Positions 45,804 through 54,349 of a stretch of DNA of 64,000 nucleotides are shown in pieces; within the stretch, counting starts at the first letter, position 1, and each line of letters begins with the position of its first letter. Source of the DNA: Bacteroidales bacterium (GTDB lineage Bacteria > Bacteroidota > Bacteroidia > Bacteroidales > UBA932); assembly GCA_029098505.1 (NCBI GenBank), contig JAQXOE010000004.1, positions 42,164 through 106,163 of the forward strand. The letters run 5' to 3'. The translations under genes were made by a program, and so were the position numbers. The notes beneath the pieces were generated by a model, which worked only from the letters and a program-made list of their open reading frames with translations, searched no databases and was not told the origin of the DNA.

Positions 45804-48800
45804 TGGAAAATGTGTTTTACAGTCCGGACTATCTTTTTGAGGTAAGCTGGGAGGTCTGCAATAAGGTTGGAGGAATCTACACTGTAGTATCGACCAAGGC
45901 TCTTTTCCAAAAGGAGCAACTCGGCAAGCATCATATTATGATAGGTCCGGACGTATGGATGCGTCCTGAAGCGAATCCTGATTTCATCGAAGACGGAATG
46001 CTTTACAGGACCTGGCGCAACAAACTGGCCGAAGAGGGTCTGAGAGTGCGCATAGGTAGATGGAACGTGCCTGGAAAACCGATTGCCATACTTGTTGACT
46101 ACAAATCCTATCTCCCTCAGCAGAACAGGATACTGGGCGAGTATTGGGAGAAGTACGGAGTTGACTCTTTGAGCGGTGACTGGGATTACAAGGAGTCCCT
46201 GATTTTCGGATATGCTGCCGGCAATGTCATCGAGAGCTTCTGCAAGCACAATCTCCTGTATTCCGACAAGGTTGTGGCCCAGTTCCACGAATGGCAGACC
46301 GGTGCAGGACTTCTCTATCTGAAGAACAGCAGCTTCCCTGTCGCGACCGTATTCACTACCCACGCGACGATGATAGGAAGAAGCATCTGCGGAAACAATT
46401 ATGCCCTGTATGACAATCTCGCGGAGTTTAATGGCGATGATATGGCGAAGCGTCTCAATGTCGTATCCCGTCATTCCCTCGAATCCAAGTCTGCGAAGTT
46501 TGCTGACGTGTTCACTACGGTGAGTGACATCACTGCCAGGGAGTGCGCTCAGCTTCTGGGCAGGAAGGTGGACATCGTCACCCCGAACGGTTTTGAGCCG
46601 AGCTTCACTCCTTCGACCGAGGAGGAGCACAACGAGAAGAGAAAGGCCGCGAAAGCCAAGCTTCGTGAGGTGGCCGGAGCAATGTGCGGCAAGCCTGTGG
46701 CTGCGGACGCGATGTTCGTGGGCATAGGCGGCCGTTACGAGTATAGGAACAAGGGTATTGACGTCTTCATCGACTCGCTGGCGCAGCTAAGGGACAAAGG
46801 CTATGACGGCAAGGAAATCCACGCTTTCATATTCATCCCATCCGGTCATAACGGACCAGACAAGAATCTCGTGCACAAGCTTGCTGGCGAAGGCGCTCCA
46901 AACTATGTTACTCAGGTCTCGCACGCGCTGATGAATCCTGAATGGGACACTATCAGCCGCAGGTTCCGGGAGAAGAATCTCGCCAATCTCGAAGGCGACA
47001 AGGTCAAGGTCTATTTCGTTCCTTCCTATCTCAATGGCAATGACGGTGTGTTCAACCTGAGCTACTATGACCTGCTGGTTGGACTCGACCTTACCGTATT
47101 CCCGTCATACTACGAACCTTGGGGCTATACGCCTCTCGAGAGCCTTGCGTTCTCCATACCGACACTCACCACCACGCTGGCGGGCTTCGGACTCTGGGTG
47201 CGCGACCGCTACAAGAAGGATCATCCGGGAATTACTGTCGTAGAGAGAACGGACACCAACTATAACTACGTAGTCGATGCCGTGGAGGCACGTGTACGCG
47301 AAATCGCTGCCCTTAGCCCGGAACAGCAGAAAGCCTATATGGACTCTGCGAAGGACATATCCAAGATAGCCCTTTGGGAGCACCAGATAGAGTATTACAA
47401 GGAAGCATATTCAAAAGCAATAAATCAATTAGTAGTGCGGGCAGGCGACTGCCAGGCCCTTAAAGAAAAACAAACAATGCAGTACGAAAAAATCAATGTA
47501 GACTCGCCATCCTGGAAGAGCATTATGGTGACCAGACACCTGCCGAAACAACTTGAAGGCCTCGAAACGCTCAGCAAGAACCTCTGGTGGTGCTGGAATG
47601 ACGACGCCAAGGATCTTTTCAAGAAGGTGGACCCTGAACTTTGGAGTGAATCGGGCCACAACCCGAGAGCCATCCTCGACCAGGTGAGCATCAAGAAATT
47701 CAATGCTCTCGCTCAGGACGACTCGTTCCTCGCCCAGCTCAATACTGTGATGGCCGAGTTCAATGCTTATATGGCTGAGAAAGAGAAGAGAACCGACCCT
47801 TCAGTGGCATACTTCTGTATGGAGTACGGTCTTGACAGCTCTCTTAAGATTTATTCAGGTGGTCTCGGTATACTTGCGGGAGACTACCTCAAGGAAACCA
47901 GCGACATGAACGTAAATCTTGTGGCTGTAGGTTTCCTCTATAGATTCGGTTATTTCAACCAGAAGCTCACAGCATACGGTGAGCAGGTGGCAGAGTACGA
48001 TCCTCAGGATTTCCTCAAGACACCTGCACAGCCAGTCCTCGATAAGGACGGAAACTGGCTTACCACCACCGTTGCCTTCCCTGGAAGGAACTGTGTTGCC
48101 AGAATCTGGAAGGTGGCAGTAGGCCGTACCGACCTCTACCTCCTCGACACAGACTGGGAGGCAAACCGTCCTGAGGACCGCTCAGTGACCCATCAGCTCT
48201 ATGGTGGTGACTGGGAGAACCGTCTCAAGCAGGAGATACTCCTCGGAATCGGCGGTGTACGCGCTCTCCGTGTACTCGGCCTCAATCCTCAGATTTATCA
48301 TTGCAATGAGGGCCACGCAGCCTTCACCGGTCTCGAGAGACTCCGTGAGTACATCCAGAATGAGAACCTCAGCTTCGCCGAGGCAATGGAGGTAGTTCGC
48401 GCTTCATCACTCTTCACTACTCACACTCCTGTTCCTGCAGGACACGATGCTTTCGACGAGGATATACTCAGAAAGTATCTTGGACATTTCCCTGGGCTTC
48501 TCAGGACCGACTGGACCACAATGATGAGCCTCGGAAAGATCAATGCCACCGACTACAACGAGAAGTTCTCAATGAGCCATCTCGCTGCCAATATCTCGCA
48601 GGAAATCAACGGTGTGTCTATGCTTCACGGAAAGGTGAGCCAGGAGATACTTGCAGATATGTATCCAGGCTATCTCCCTGAAGAGAACCACGTAAGCTAT
48701 GTCACCAACGGAGTTCACTATCCTACCTGGTGCGCAAAGGAGTGGAAGGCTGTCCACGCAAGGGTTTTCGGACCTGAGTTTGCTACCCATCACTATGACA

Positions 48801-50041
48801 AGTCTTGCTTCGAGGGTATCTACAAGGTATCCGATGCAGAGGTGTGGAATGTCAGGAAGGCCCTCAAGACCAATCTCATCTACGCCATCAGAAAGAGACT
48901 CTCCGACCCTCAGAACTCAAGCCACTACTCTCCTCGCCAGATTGTGACCATCAAGAAATCGCTCCGCGACGACGTCCTTACCATAGGTTTTGCACGCCGC
49001 TTCGCTACTTACAAGAGGGCTACTCTCCTCTTCAGCGATCTCGACAGGCTTGCCTCAATCGTAAACAATCCTGAGAGACCTGTACAGTTCGTATTCGCCG
49101 GCAAGGCTCATCCTGCCGACAAGGCCGGACAGGACCTCATCAGACAGATTGTAGAGATTTCAAAGCAGGACCGCTTCATCGGAAAGATTATCTTCGTCCC
49201 AGGCTACGACATCAATCTCGCCAAGAGACTCGTTCAGGGTGTTGATGTATGGCTCAATAATCCTACCCGCCCTCAGGAGGCTTCGGGAACTTCAGGAGAG
49301 AAGGCTTCGATGAACGGAGTAATGCATTTCTCAGTACTTGACGGATGGTGGGTTGAAGGCTATCGTGAGGGTGCCGGTTGGGCTCTTCCTTTGGAGAGGA
49401 CCTACGACGACCAGCAGTTCCAGAATGAGCTCGATGCCGCTACCATCTACAATATCATCGAGAACGAAATCGTACCGGCATACTACGATGTTGATGACAA
49501 TACCCGTATGTCATCCCAGTGGATAGGCTATATCAAGAATACTATTGCCCAGGTGGCTTGCAACTTCACCACCAACAGAATGCTCACCGACTACTTGAAC
49601 CAGTACTATGTGCCTCAGTCAAAGCGCAGTACAGCCGTTGTAGCCGATGACTACAAGATGGCCCGTGAAATCGCAGAGTGGAAGCTCAGAATGACTCGTA
49701 TGTGGAATGACATCTCAGTCGTATCATATACCCAGCCTGAGTCTTCATACACACTTTCCGAGGAGAATCCTCTTCGCGGAGCCGTTGTCCTCAATCTCGG
49801 TGACATCAAGCCTGAAGAAATCGGCGTGGAGATGCTTTTCGTTACGACTGACCGCAAGGGCAAGATGCACATCCAGGATGTATTCGAGTTTGAACTCAAG
49901 GAGTACAATGATGGCGTAGCAAGCTTCCAGACCGCAATCCTTCCAGAGAGAACCGGTATGTACCAGGTCGCTACCCGTATATATCCTAAGAATGCGCTTC
50001 TGCCTCACAGACAGGACTTCGGTCTCGTTAAATGGCTGTAG
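45803..50041 (+). CDS. Glycogen synthase (GT3) fused to alpha-glucan phosphorylase (GT35)
   Basis: A 1412-residue polypeptide with two enzymes. Residues 1-540 form a GT3-type glycogen synthase, like animal and fungal Gys (YLFEVSWEVCNKVGGIYTVV at the start; YYEPWGYTPLESLAF near 435), which uses UDP-glucose. From about 559 an alpha-glucan phosphorylase of the short bacterial GT35 type follows (NLWWCWNDDAKDLF; VAYFCMEYGLDSSLKIYSGG), with the PLP lysine in SGTSGEKA. The linker of about 20 residues encodes RAGDCQALKEKQTMQYEK. It starts on the last base of the GH57 gene and overlaps ribF by 10 bases. Confidence 0.88.
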   Translation: MENVFYSPDYLFEVSWEVCNKVGGIYTVVSTKALFQKEQLGKHHIMIGPDVWMRPEANPDFIEDGMLYRTWRNKLAEEGLRVRIGRWNVPGKPIAILVDYKSYLPQQNRILGEYWEKYGVDSLSGDWDYKESLIFGYAAGNVIESFCKHNLLYSDKVVAQFHEWQTGAGLLYLKNSSFPVATVFTTHATMIGRSICGNNYALYDNLAEFNGDDMAKRLNVVSRHSLESKSAKFADVFTTVSDITARECAQLLGRKVDIVTPNGFEPSFTPSTEEEHNEKRKAAKAKLREVAGAMCGKPVAADAMFVGIGGRYEYRNKGIDVFIDSLAQLRDKGYDGKEIHAFIFIPSGHNGPDKNLVHKLAGEGAPNYVTQVSHALMNPEWDTISRRFREKNLANLEGDKVKVYFVPSYLNGNDGVFNLSYYDLLVGLDLTVFPSYYEPWGYTPLESLAFSIPTLTTTLAGFGLWVRDRYKKDHPGITVVERTDTNYNYVVDAVEARVREIAALSPEQQKAYMDSAKDISKIALWEHQIEYYKEAYSKAINQLVVRAGDCQALKEKQTMQYEKINVDSPSWKSIMVTRHLPKQLEGLETLSKNLWWCWNDDAKDLFKKVDPELWSESGHNPRAILDQVSIKKFNALAQDDSFLAQLNTVMAEFNAYMAEKEKRTDPSVAYFCMEYGLDSSLKIYSGGLGILAGDYLKETSDMNVNLVAVGFLYRFGYFNQKLTAYGEQVAEYDPQDFLKTPAQPVLDKDGNWLTTTVAFPGRNCVARIWKVAVGRTDLYLLDTDWEANRPEDRSVTHQLYGGDWENRLKQEILLGIGGVRALRVLGLNPQIYHCNEGHAAFTGLERLREYIQNENLSFAEAMEVVRASSLFTTHTPVPAGHDAFDEDILRKYLGHFPGLLRTDWTTMMSLGKINATDYNEKFSMSHLAANISQEINGVSMLHGKVSQEILADMYPGYLPEENHVSYVTNGVHYPTWCAKEWKAVHARVFGPEFATHHYDKSCFEGIYKVSDAEVWNVRKALKTNLIYAIRKRLSDPQNSSHYSPRQIVTIKKSLRDDVLTIGFARRFATYKRATLLFSDLDRLASIVNNPERPVQFVFAGKAHPADKAGQDLIRQIVEISKQDRFIGKIIFVPGYDINLAKRLVQGVDVWLNNPTRPQEASGTSGEKASMNGVMHFSVLDGWWVEGYREGAGWALPLERTYDDQQFQNELDAATIYNIIENEIVPAYYDVDDNTRMSSQWIGYIKNTIAQVACNFTTNRMLTDYLNQYYVPQSKRSTAVVADDYKMAREIAEWKLRMTRMWNDISVVSYTQPESSYTLSEENPLRGAVVLNLGDIKPEEIGVEMLFVTTDRKGKMHIQDVFEFELKEYNDGVASFQTAILPERTGMYQVATRIYPKNALLPHRQDFGLVKWL

Positions 50042-50973
50042 TATCGACAGGATTCTTTGACGGTGTCCATCTCGGACACCGTCTTGTAATAGATACTCTG
50101 CTTTCCGCAGCTAAGGAGCGTGGAGAGCAGAGTATGATTGTTACGTTCTGGCCCCATCCCAGAACCGTGCTGCAGAACGATGCCAGGAACCTCAGGCTTC
50201 TGTCTTCATTGTCCGAAAAGAAGGAGAGGCTGCTCTCCCTGGGCATTGACAGGGTAGAGGTTCTCGATTTTTCCCGTGAATTCAGCGGTATGACGGCCCG
50301 CGAATACCTCAGTGAGGTGCTGATAAAGCGCTACGGTGCCACAGCCATTGTCCTGGGCTATGACAACAGGATGGGCTCCGACGGCCTTGACCGTCAGGAA
50401 GTTGAGGCTCTGGCCCTTTCCCTGGGTCTGGAGGTCATTGGCGTTCAGCCGAAGTCCATCGGGGCTTCCGGGCTCGCGCATACTCCTGACAGCATTGCCC
50501 CGGAACTTCCAATCAGTTCGACGAAAATCAGGGAGGCGCTTGAAGCGGGGGATGTTGTGGCAGCTTCGGCTATGCTCGGCTACGATTACTGTCTGCACGG
50601 TGTGGTGGTTGCTGGAAACCGCGTGGGCCGCACCCTTGGCTTTCCTACAGCCAATATGCAGCTCTACGAACCACTGAAACTGGTACCCGCAAATGGAGTC
50701 TATCTCGTTGAGGTTGAGACGCTTGGCTCGAAATGTTACGGGATGACGAACATAGGTGTGAGGCCGACGGTGGCGAGTGGAGGCAGCAGGACCATCGAGA
50801 CGCACATCTTTGATTTCGATGAGCTGATTTACGGACTGGATATACGTATGCGCTTCCTTGAACGCATACGCGATGAAAAACGCTTCGATTCCCTGCAGGA
50901 ACTGGTGGAACAACTGCGGAAGGACAAAATGACTTGCCAAAAAAGAAGCCGCCTCCGGTCGGAAATGAAATAA
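50032..50973 (+). CDS. ribF: Bifunctional riboflavin kinase/FAD synthetase
   Basis: A 313-residue enzyme that converts riboflavin to FMN and FAD. The N-terminal nucleotidyltransferase domain has GFFDGVHLGH (7-16) and SSTKIREALEAGD; the C-terminal flavokinase domain has GRTLGFPTANM, with NIGVRPTV. Both activities should be intact. Its ATG lies inside the end of the synthase-phosphorylase gene, with a 10-base overlap, so it is probably part of the glycogen transcript. The final residues are a charged tail (KKRSRLRSEMK). Confidence 0.94.
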   Translation: MAVVSTGFFDGVHLGHRLVIDTLLSAAKERGEQSMIVTFWPHPRTVLQNDARNLRLLSSLSEKKERLLSLGIDRVEVLDFSREFSGMTAREYLSEVLIKRYGATAIVLGYDNRMGSDGLDRQEVEALALSLGLEVIGVQPKSIGASGLAHTPDSIAPELPISSTKIREALEAGDVVAASAMLGYDYCLHGVVVAGNRVGRTLGFPTANMQLYEPLKLVPANGVYLVEVETLGSKCYGMTNIGVRPTVASGGSRTIETHIFDFDELIYGLDIRMRFLERIRDEKRFDSLQELVEQLRKDKMTCQKRSRLRSEMK

Positions 50974-50981
50974 ATAATTAC

Positions 50982-50989
50982 TATCTTTG
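50982..50989 (+). promoter_or_regulatory. -7 element upstream of greA
   Basis: TATCTTTG fits TAnnTTTG, nine bases after ribF. A terminator-like hairpin lies between this promoter and the greA ATG (51083), so transcripts would have to pass it. Confidence 0.65.
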
Positions 50990-51008
50990 TACACACGAGA
51001 TTCAAGAA

Positions 51009-51039
51009 GGGTTCCACCACACAGGTGGGACTCCTTTTT
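51009..51039 (+). terminator. Terminator-like hairpin in the greA leader
   Basis: GGGTTCCACC (51009-51018) pairs with GGTGGGACTC (51024-51033) around a five-base loop, with two G-T pairs, and is followed by C and five T residues. It lies about 20 bases into a transcript started at the 50982 box and 45 bases before greA. It could end the ribF transcript or attenuate greA. Confidence 0.8.
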
Positions 51040-51082
51040 AGTTGACTCCGGTGACAGTTTAACACTATACAAATTATTTTTT

Positions 51083-51553
51083 ATGCCAGAAGTTTACTAT
51101 ATGACGGCCGAAGGCCTCGAGAACCTGAAGAAGGAGCTCGAAGAAGCGCTTGCACAGCGCCCGGTTATCTCAGCGGCCATAGCTGAGGCCAGGGAGAAAG
51201 GTGACCTGTCTGAAAATGCTGAATATGATGCAGCTCGCGAGGCACAGGGCCTCCTTGAAGTGAAGATTGCCAATCTGAAGAACCGTGTGGCCAATGCGAA
51301 GGTTATCAACGAGTCCCAGATTGGAACAGATAAAGTACAGATGATGAACAAGGTGAAGGTGATGAACCTCACTATGAACCGTGAGATGGAATTCACTATC
51401 GTGGGTGAGTCCGAGGCTGACCTCAGCAAGGGCAAGCTTGCCCTCACTACTCCTATTGCCAAGGCTCTGCTCGGACACGCGAAGGGCGACCTTGTCGAAG
51501 CGAAGGTTCCTGCGGGTATCATCAAGTTCAAGATACTCGACATTACTATCTAA
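51083..51553 (+). CDS. greA: Transcription elongation factor GreA
   Basis: A 156-residue factor that rescues backtracked RNA polymerase by stimulating RNA cleavage. The N-terminal coiled coil has LENLKKELEEALAQRP and the conserved acidic tip DLSENAEYDAAREAQ (about 38-52). The C-terminal FKBP-like domain closes with KVPAGIIKFKILDI. The length is close to E. coli GreA (158). ATG 51083 is chosen because the longer frame would read through the promoter and hairpin. It is followed after five bases by the HIT gene. Confidence 0.95.
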   Translation: MPEVYYMTAEGLENLKKELEEALAQRPVISAAIAEAREKGDLSENAEYDAAREAQGLLEVKIANLKNRVANAKVINESQIGTDKVQMMNKVKVMNLTMNREMEFTIVGESEADLSKGKLALTTPIAKALLGHAKGDLVEAKVPAGIIKFKILDITI

Positions 51554-51558
51554 AGGCT

Positions 51559-51963
51559 ATGGCTACCATTTTTACAAGAATTGCCGCCGGAGAGATTCCG
51601 TCATTCAAGTGTGCGGAAGATGAAAATTTCTACGCCTTCCTTGACATCAATCCCTTGGCTCCGGGACACACCCTGGTCATCCCCAAGCACGTCGAGGATG
51701 ACTACATCTTCAATCTGGATGAGTCCACCTATCAGGGACTTTGGGCTTTCGCGCGCAAAGTGGCCCTCGCTATCAAGGCTGCAGTGCCGTGCAAGAGGGT
51801 AGGCGTAGCTGTGCTCGGTATGGAAGTGCCACATACACACATTCACCTGGTGCCTCTCCAGAGCGAGGGTGATCTGGACTTTCGCAAGACCAGACCTGTA
51901 GTGACGGATGAAGAAAAGAAAAAGATTGCAGAATCAATACTGAAAGAATATGAAAAGCTTTAG
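51559..51963 (+). CDS. HIT family protein
   Basis: A 134-residue nucleotide hydrolase of the histidine-triad superfamily. The triad is in PHTHIHLVPL, with H92, H94 and H96; the N-terminal TIFTRIAAGEIP is typical of the Hint branch, which removes AMP from aminoacyl adenylates and phosphoramidates. Its end overlaps the next gene by 14 bases. Cellular role uncertain. Confidence 0.92.
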   Translation: MATIFTRIAAGEIPSFKCAEDENFYAFLDINPLAPGHTLVIPKHVEDDYIFNLDESTYQGLWAFARKVALAIKAAVPCKRVGVAVLGMEVPHTHIHLVPLQSEGDLDFRKTRPVVTDEEKKKIAESILKEYEKL

Positions 51964-53047
51964 AACAGCTCTCCTCGGAGCCTGCGCCCTCCTTGCCGCT
52001 TCCTGCGGCTCACCTTCGGCCAGAATAGAAGGAAAGATAGCTGACGCTCCCGAGAAGGAGGTGGTGGTCAAGCTTCTGAATGTCAATACCTTCAGTGTGC
52101 TCGACACCCTCAAGACTGACAAGTCCGGTGCTTTCTCCTACAAGCTCGACGTTAATAAGGGACAGCCTGAATTCATCTATCTCTATTATGGAGATACAAA
52201 ACTCTCTTCGCTCCTCCTTAAGGCAGGGGATAAGGTGACTGTTGAGAGCGATACTCTCGGAAATAGCTCCGTATCAGGCTCTCAGGACTGTGAGCTCCTG
52301 CTCTCTTCTGAGCGTGAATACTCTGATTTCCTTAGTAATGCCGATGCAGCCCAGACCACTGCGGATTATAGCAAGGCCTATATCAAGTATTACAGGCAGT
52401 CGGTAAAGTTCGTAATGGAGAACAAAGGTTCTCTGGCAGTGGTCCCTGTGCTTTTCAGGAATATCGCTCCTGACACCCCGCTTTTCAGCCAGGTGACGGA
52501 TGCACTTCACTTCAGGTCATCACTTGATACACTCAAACAGCTCTATCCTGAGTCTGTATACGTGAAATCGCTTGAGAATGAGACAGTTCGCAGAGAGAAA
52601 CTGCTCGGTCTGAACACCCAGCTCAGTATGGCCCAGGAAATGGAGTTCCCTGATATTGTCTCAAAGGATATCAATGGAAATGCCGTGAAGCTCAGCGAGG
52701 TGGATGCGAAGGCCGTATTCATCCACTTCTGGACGGTTACGGATGCTGCTTCAAAGGTGCTCAACCTCGACTCGCTGAAGCCTCTTTATGAGAAGTATCA
52801 CGACAAGGGCTTCGAGATTTTCGCCGTATCCCTTGATACAGACAAGGCTGCCTGGGCCAATATCATAAGGAACCAGCAGCTTCCTTGGATCAATGTAAAT
52901 GACGGTCTCGGTTCAGCATCCAGCGTTGTCGGTCTATACAATGTCACAAGCCTTCCTCAGAGTTATCTGCTTCTGAACGGAAAGCTTTATGACAAGGCCA
53001 TTAACGGTGACAGTGAGCTGAAGAAGATTCTTGACAAGAATCTCTAA
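51950..53047 (+). CDS. Thioredoxin-fold lipoprotein without the CxxC motif
   Basis: A 365-residue protein. A lipoprotein signal ends in LLAAS-C19. Residues about 25-115 resemble DUF4369, found at the N-terminus of TlpA-like proteins in Bacteroidota. From about 230 there is a TlpA/AhpC-type thioredoxin fold (FPDIVSKDINGNAVKLSEV, cis-proline at TSLPQSY). The active-site position that normally reads FWASWCxxC is FWTVTDAAS (260-268), with Asp265 and Ser268 for the two cysteines. It cannot do disulfide exchange by the usual route. It starts inside the HIT gene. Confidence 0.85.
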   Translation: MKSFRTALLGACALLAASCGSPSARIEGKIADAPEKEVVVKLLNVNTFSVLDTLKTDKSGAFSYKLDVNKGQPEFIYLYYGDTKLSSLLLKAGDKVTVESDTLGNSSVSGSQDCELLLSSEREYSDFLSNADAAQTTADYSKAYIKYYRQSVKFVMENKGSLAVVPVLFRNIAPDTPLFSQVTDALHFRSSLDTLKQLYPESVYVKSLENETVRREKLLGLNTQLSMAQEMEFPDIVSKDINGNAVKLSEVDAKAVFIHFWTVTDAASKVLNLDSLKPLYEKYHDKGFEIFAVSLDTDKAAWANIIRNQQLPWINVNDGLGSASSVVGLYNVTSLPQSYLLLNGKLYDKAINGDSELKKILDKNL

Positions 53048-53055
53048 TCAAGGGG

Positions 53056-53751
53056 TCAGAACAGTTTTTTGTTGCTCGTTGTGGCGACAAACTGCTTAAG
53101 ATAGAACGGTTCGAAGTACGCAGTATCTTTGAACCGTTTTTCTTTGTATTCGCTCAATGCCGGATGGAGCATTGCGCTGGCCTTGGGGCAGCATTGCACA
53201 AAGCGGGCATTCGGATGGGTGATGATATCGGCACATTTGCCTGCACCGTCTCCGATGAAGAGCACCGGACCCTCCTCGAGCTCGGCCGCGAAACTGTCAG
53301 CGTCGATTATGCGCGGAGCGGTCTCGCACAGCTGCTCTCCGTCCGGAGTGAAAATTGCCGTATAAACCTCCATCCTTCTCGCATCGACCATCGGGATGAT
53401 GCGATGGCAATGTTCGGGCAGCAGCCCCTCGTCCTTCGCCTGCCATACCAGGGTGTCCAGGGTCCCTACTGCGAGCAATGGCAATCCCGCTCCGAAGCAC
53501 AGTCCCTTCGCGGTCGAAACTCCCACGCGCAGACCGGTGTACGAGCCTGGGCCCATACTCACGCAGACGGCATCGCAATCCTTGACGCCGAGCGAGTGAT
53601 CGTCGAGTATCTCCTTTATGAAGGGCGCGGTCAATGAAGCCTGCGAGCGGGGAGTGGAGCTCTCTCTGTATGCGACCAGCTTTCCGTCTCCTACGAGGGC
53701 TACGGAGCAAAGCGCGGTCGATGTTTCAATGAGTATGATTTTGTCTGTCAT
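53056..53751 (-). CDS. tsaB: tRNA threonylcarbamoyladenosine biosynthesis protein TsaB
   Basis: A 231-residue ASKHA-fold protein that partners TsaD in making t6A37 of ANN-decoding tRNAs. It has ILIETSTALCSVALV at the start, the VSMGPGSYTGLRVGVSTAKGL motif, and IPMVDARRMEVYTAIF. It lacks the metal-binding histidines of TsaD, as expected for TsaB. It is convergent with the thioredoxin-fold gene and eight bases downstream of the cvpA-like gene on the minus strand. Confidence 0.94.
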   Translation of the reverse strand: MTDKIILIETSTALCSVALVGDGKLVAYRESSTPRSQASLTAPFIKEILDDHSLGVKDCDAVCVSMGPGSYTGLRVGVSTAKGLCFGAGLPLLAVGTLDTLVWQAKDEGLLPEHCHRIIPMVDARRMEVYTAIFTPDGEQLCETAPRIIDADSFAAELEEGPVLFIGDGAGKCADIITHPNARFVQCCPKASAMLHPALSEYKEKRFKDTAYFEPFYLKQFVATTSNKKLF

Positions 53752-53759
53752 ATCTAATA

Positions 53760-54254
53760 TTACTGATTGAATAACAGCCTTTTAAGGTAAGGGAAGACTG
53801 CATATGCCAAATCCTTCAACGCTTGGTAGCATACTGAATCATCGAGGATTTTGTTGTCAACGAACTCATAATTCAGGTTCAGGGTATTGAACATAGTGAT
53901 GATGAGTCCCAGAATGAGGGCGCACTGGGCTACCGCGAAAACGACTCCCAATATTCTGTTCAGCCCATCCAGGAGCACCAATTTGGTAAGATTGGTCAAT
54001 ACGACTCCGATTATTTGCAATACCAGCACGGTAAGAATCAGTATGATTGCGAAGCTGATGACATTCAAGGCGGCTTCGGAAATGGCAAGATAAGGTCTCA
54101 GCCACTCGCATACCTGCGTGGACAGATGGTAGGCGCACCAGACTCCGAGGATAATCGAAACCAAAGAAACAGCTTGGGTAATGAATCCTTTGGTGGCTCC
54201 GCGAAAGACTGCGGGTAGGAAACAAAGCAGAATAATAATGTCTAAAGTGTTCAT
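53760..54254 (-). CDS. CvpA family membrane protein
   Basis: A 164-residue protein with four predicted helices and the CvpA start pattern NTLDIIILLCFLPAVFRGATKGFI. Proteins of this family are inner-membrane proteins linked to colicin V export in E. coli and to envelope homeostasis elsewhere; the function in Bacteroidota is unknown. tsaB follows on the same strand. Its start is divergent from ileS. Confidence 0.82.
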   Translation of the reverse strand: MNTLDIIILLCFLPAVFRGATKGFITQAVSLVSIILGVWCAYHLSTQVCEWLRPYLAISEAALNVISFAIILILTVLVLQIIGVVLTNLTKLVLLDGLNRILGVVFAVAQCALILGLIITMFNTLNLNYEFVDNKILDDSVCYQALKDLAYAVFPYLKRLLFNQ

Positions 54255-54259
54255 ATCTG

Positions 54260-54291
54260 TTTGGTCGGTAGTCTTGAATTGATTATATTTG
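54260..54291 (+). promoter_or_regulatory. Promoter of the ileS unit
   Basis: TTTG (54260-54263), a 20-base spacer, then TATATTTG (54284-54291), an excellent consensus match. The leader to ileS is about 55 bases. Confidence 0.75.
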
Positions 54292-54349
54292 CGATTTCAA
54301 ACAAGACGTTGTTGCGGACTGAGTCCGAAGGCAAAAATAGATAAAAAAT

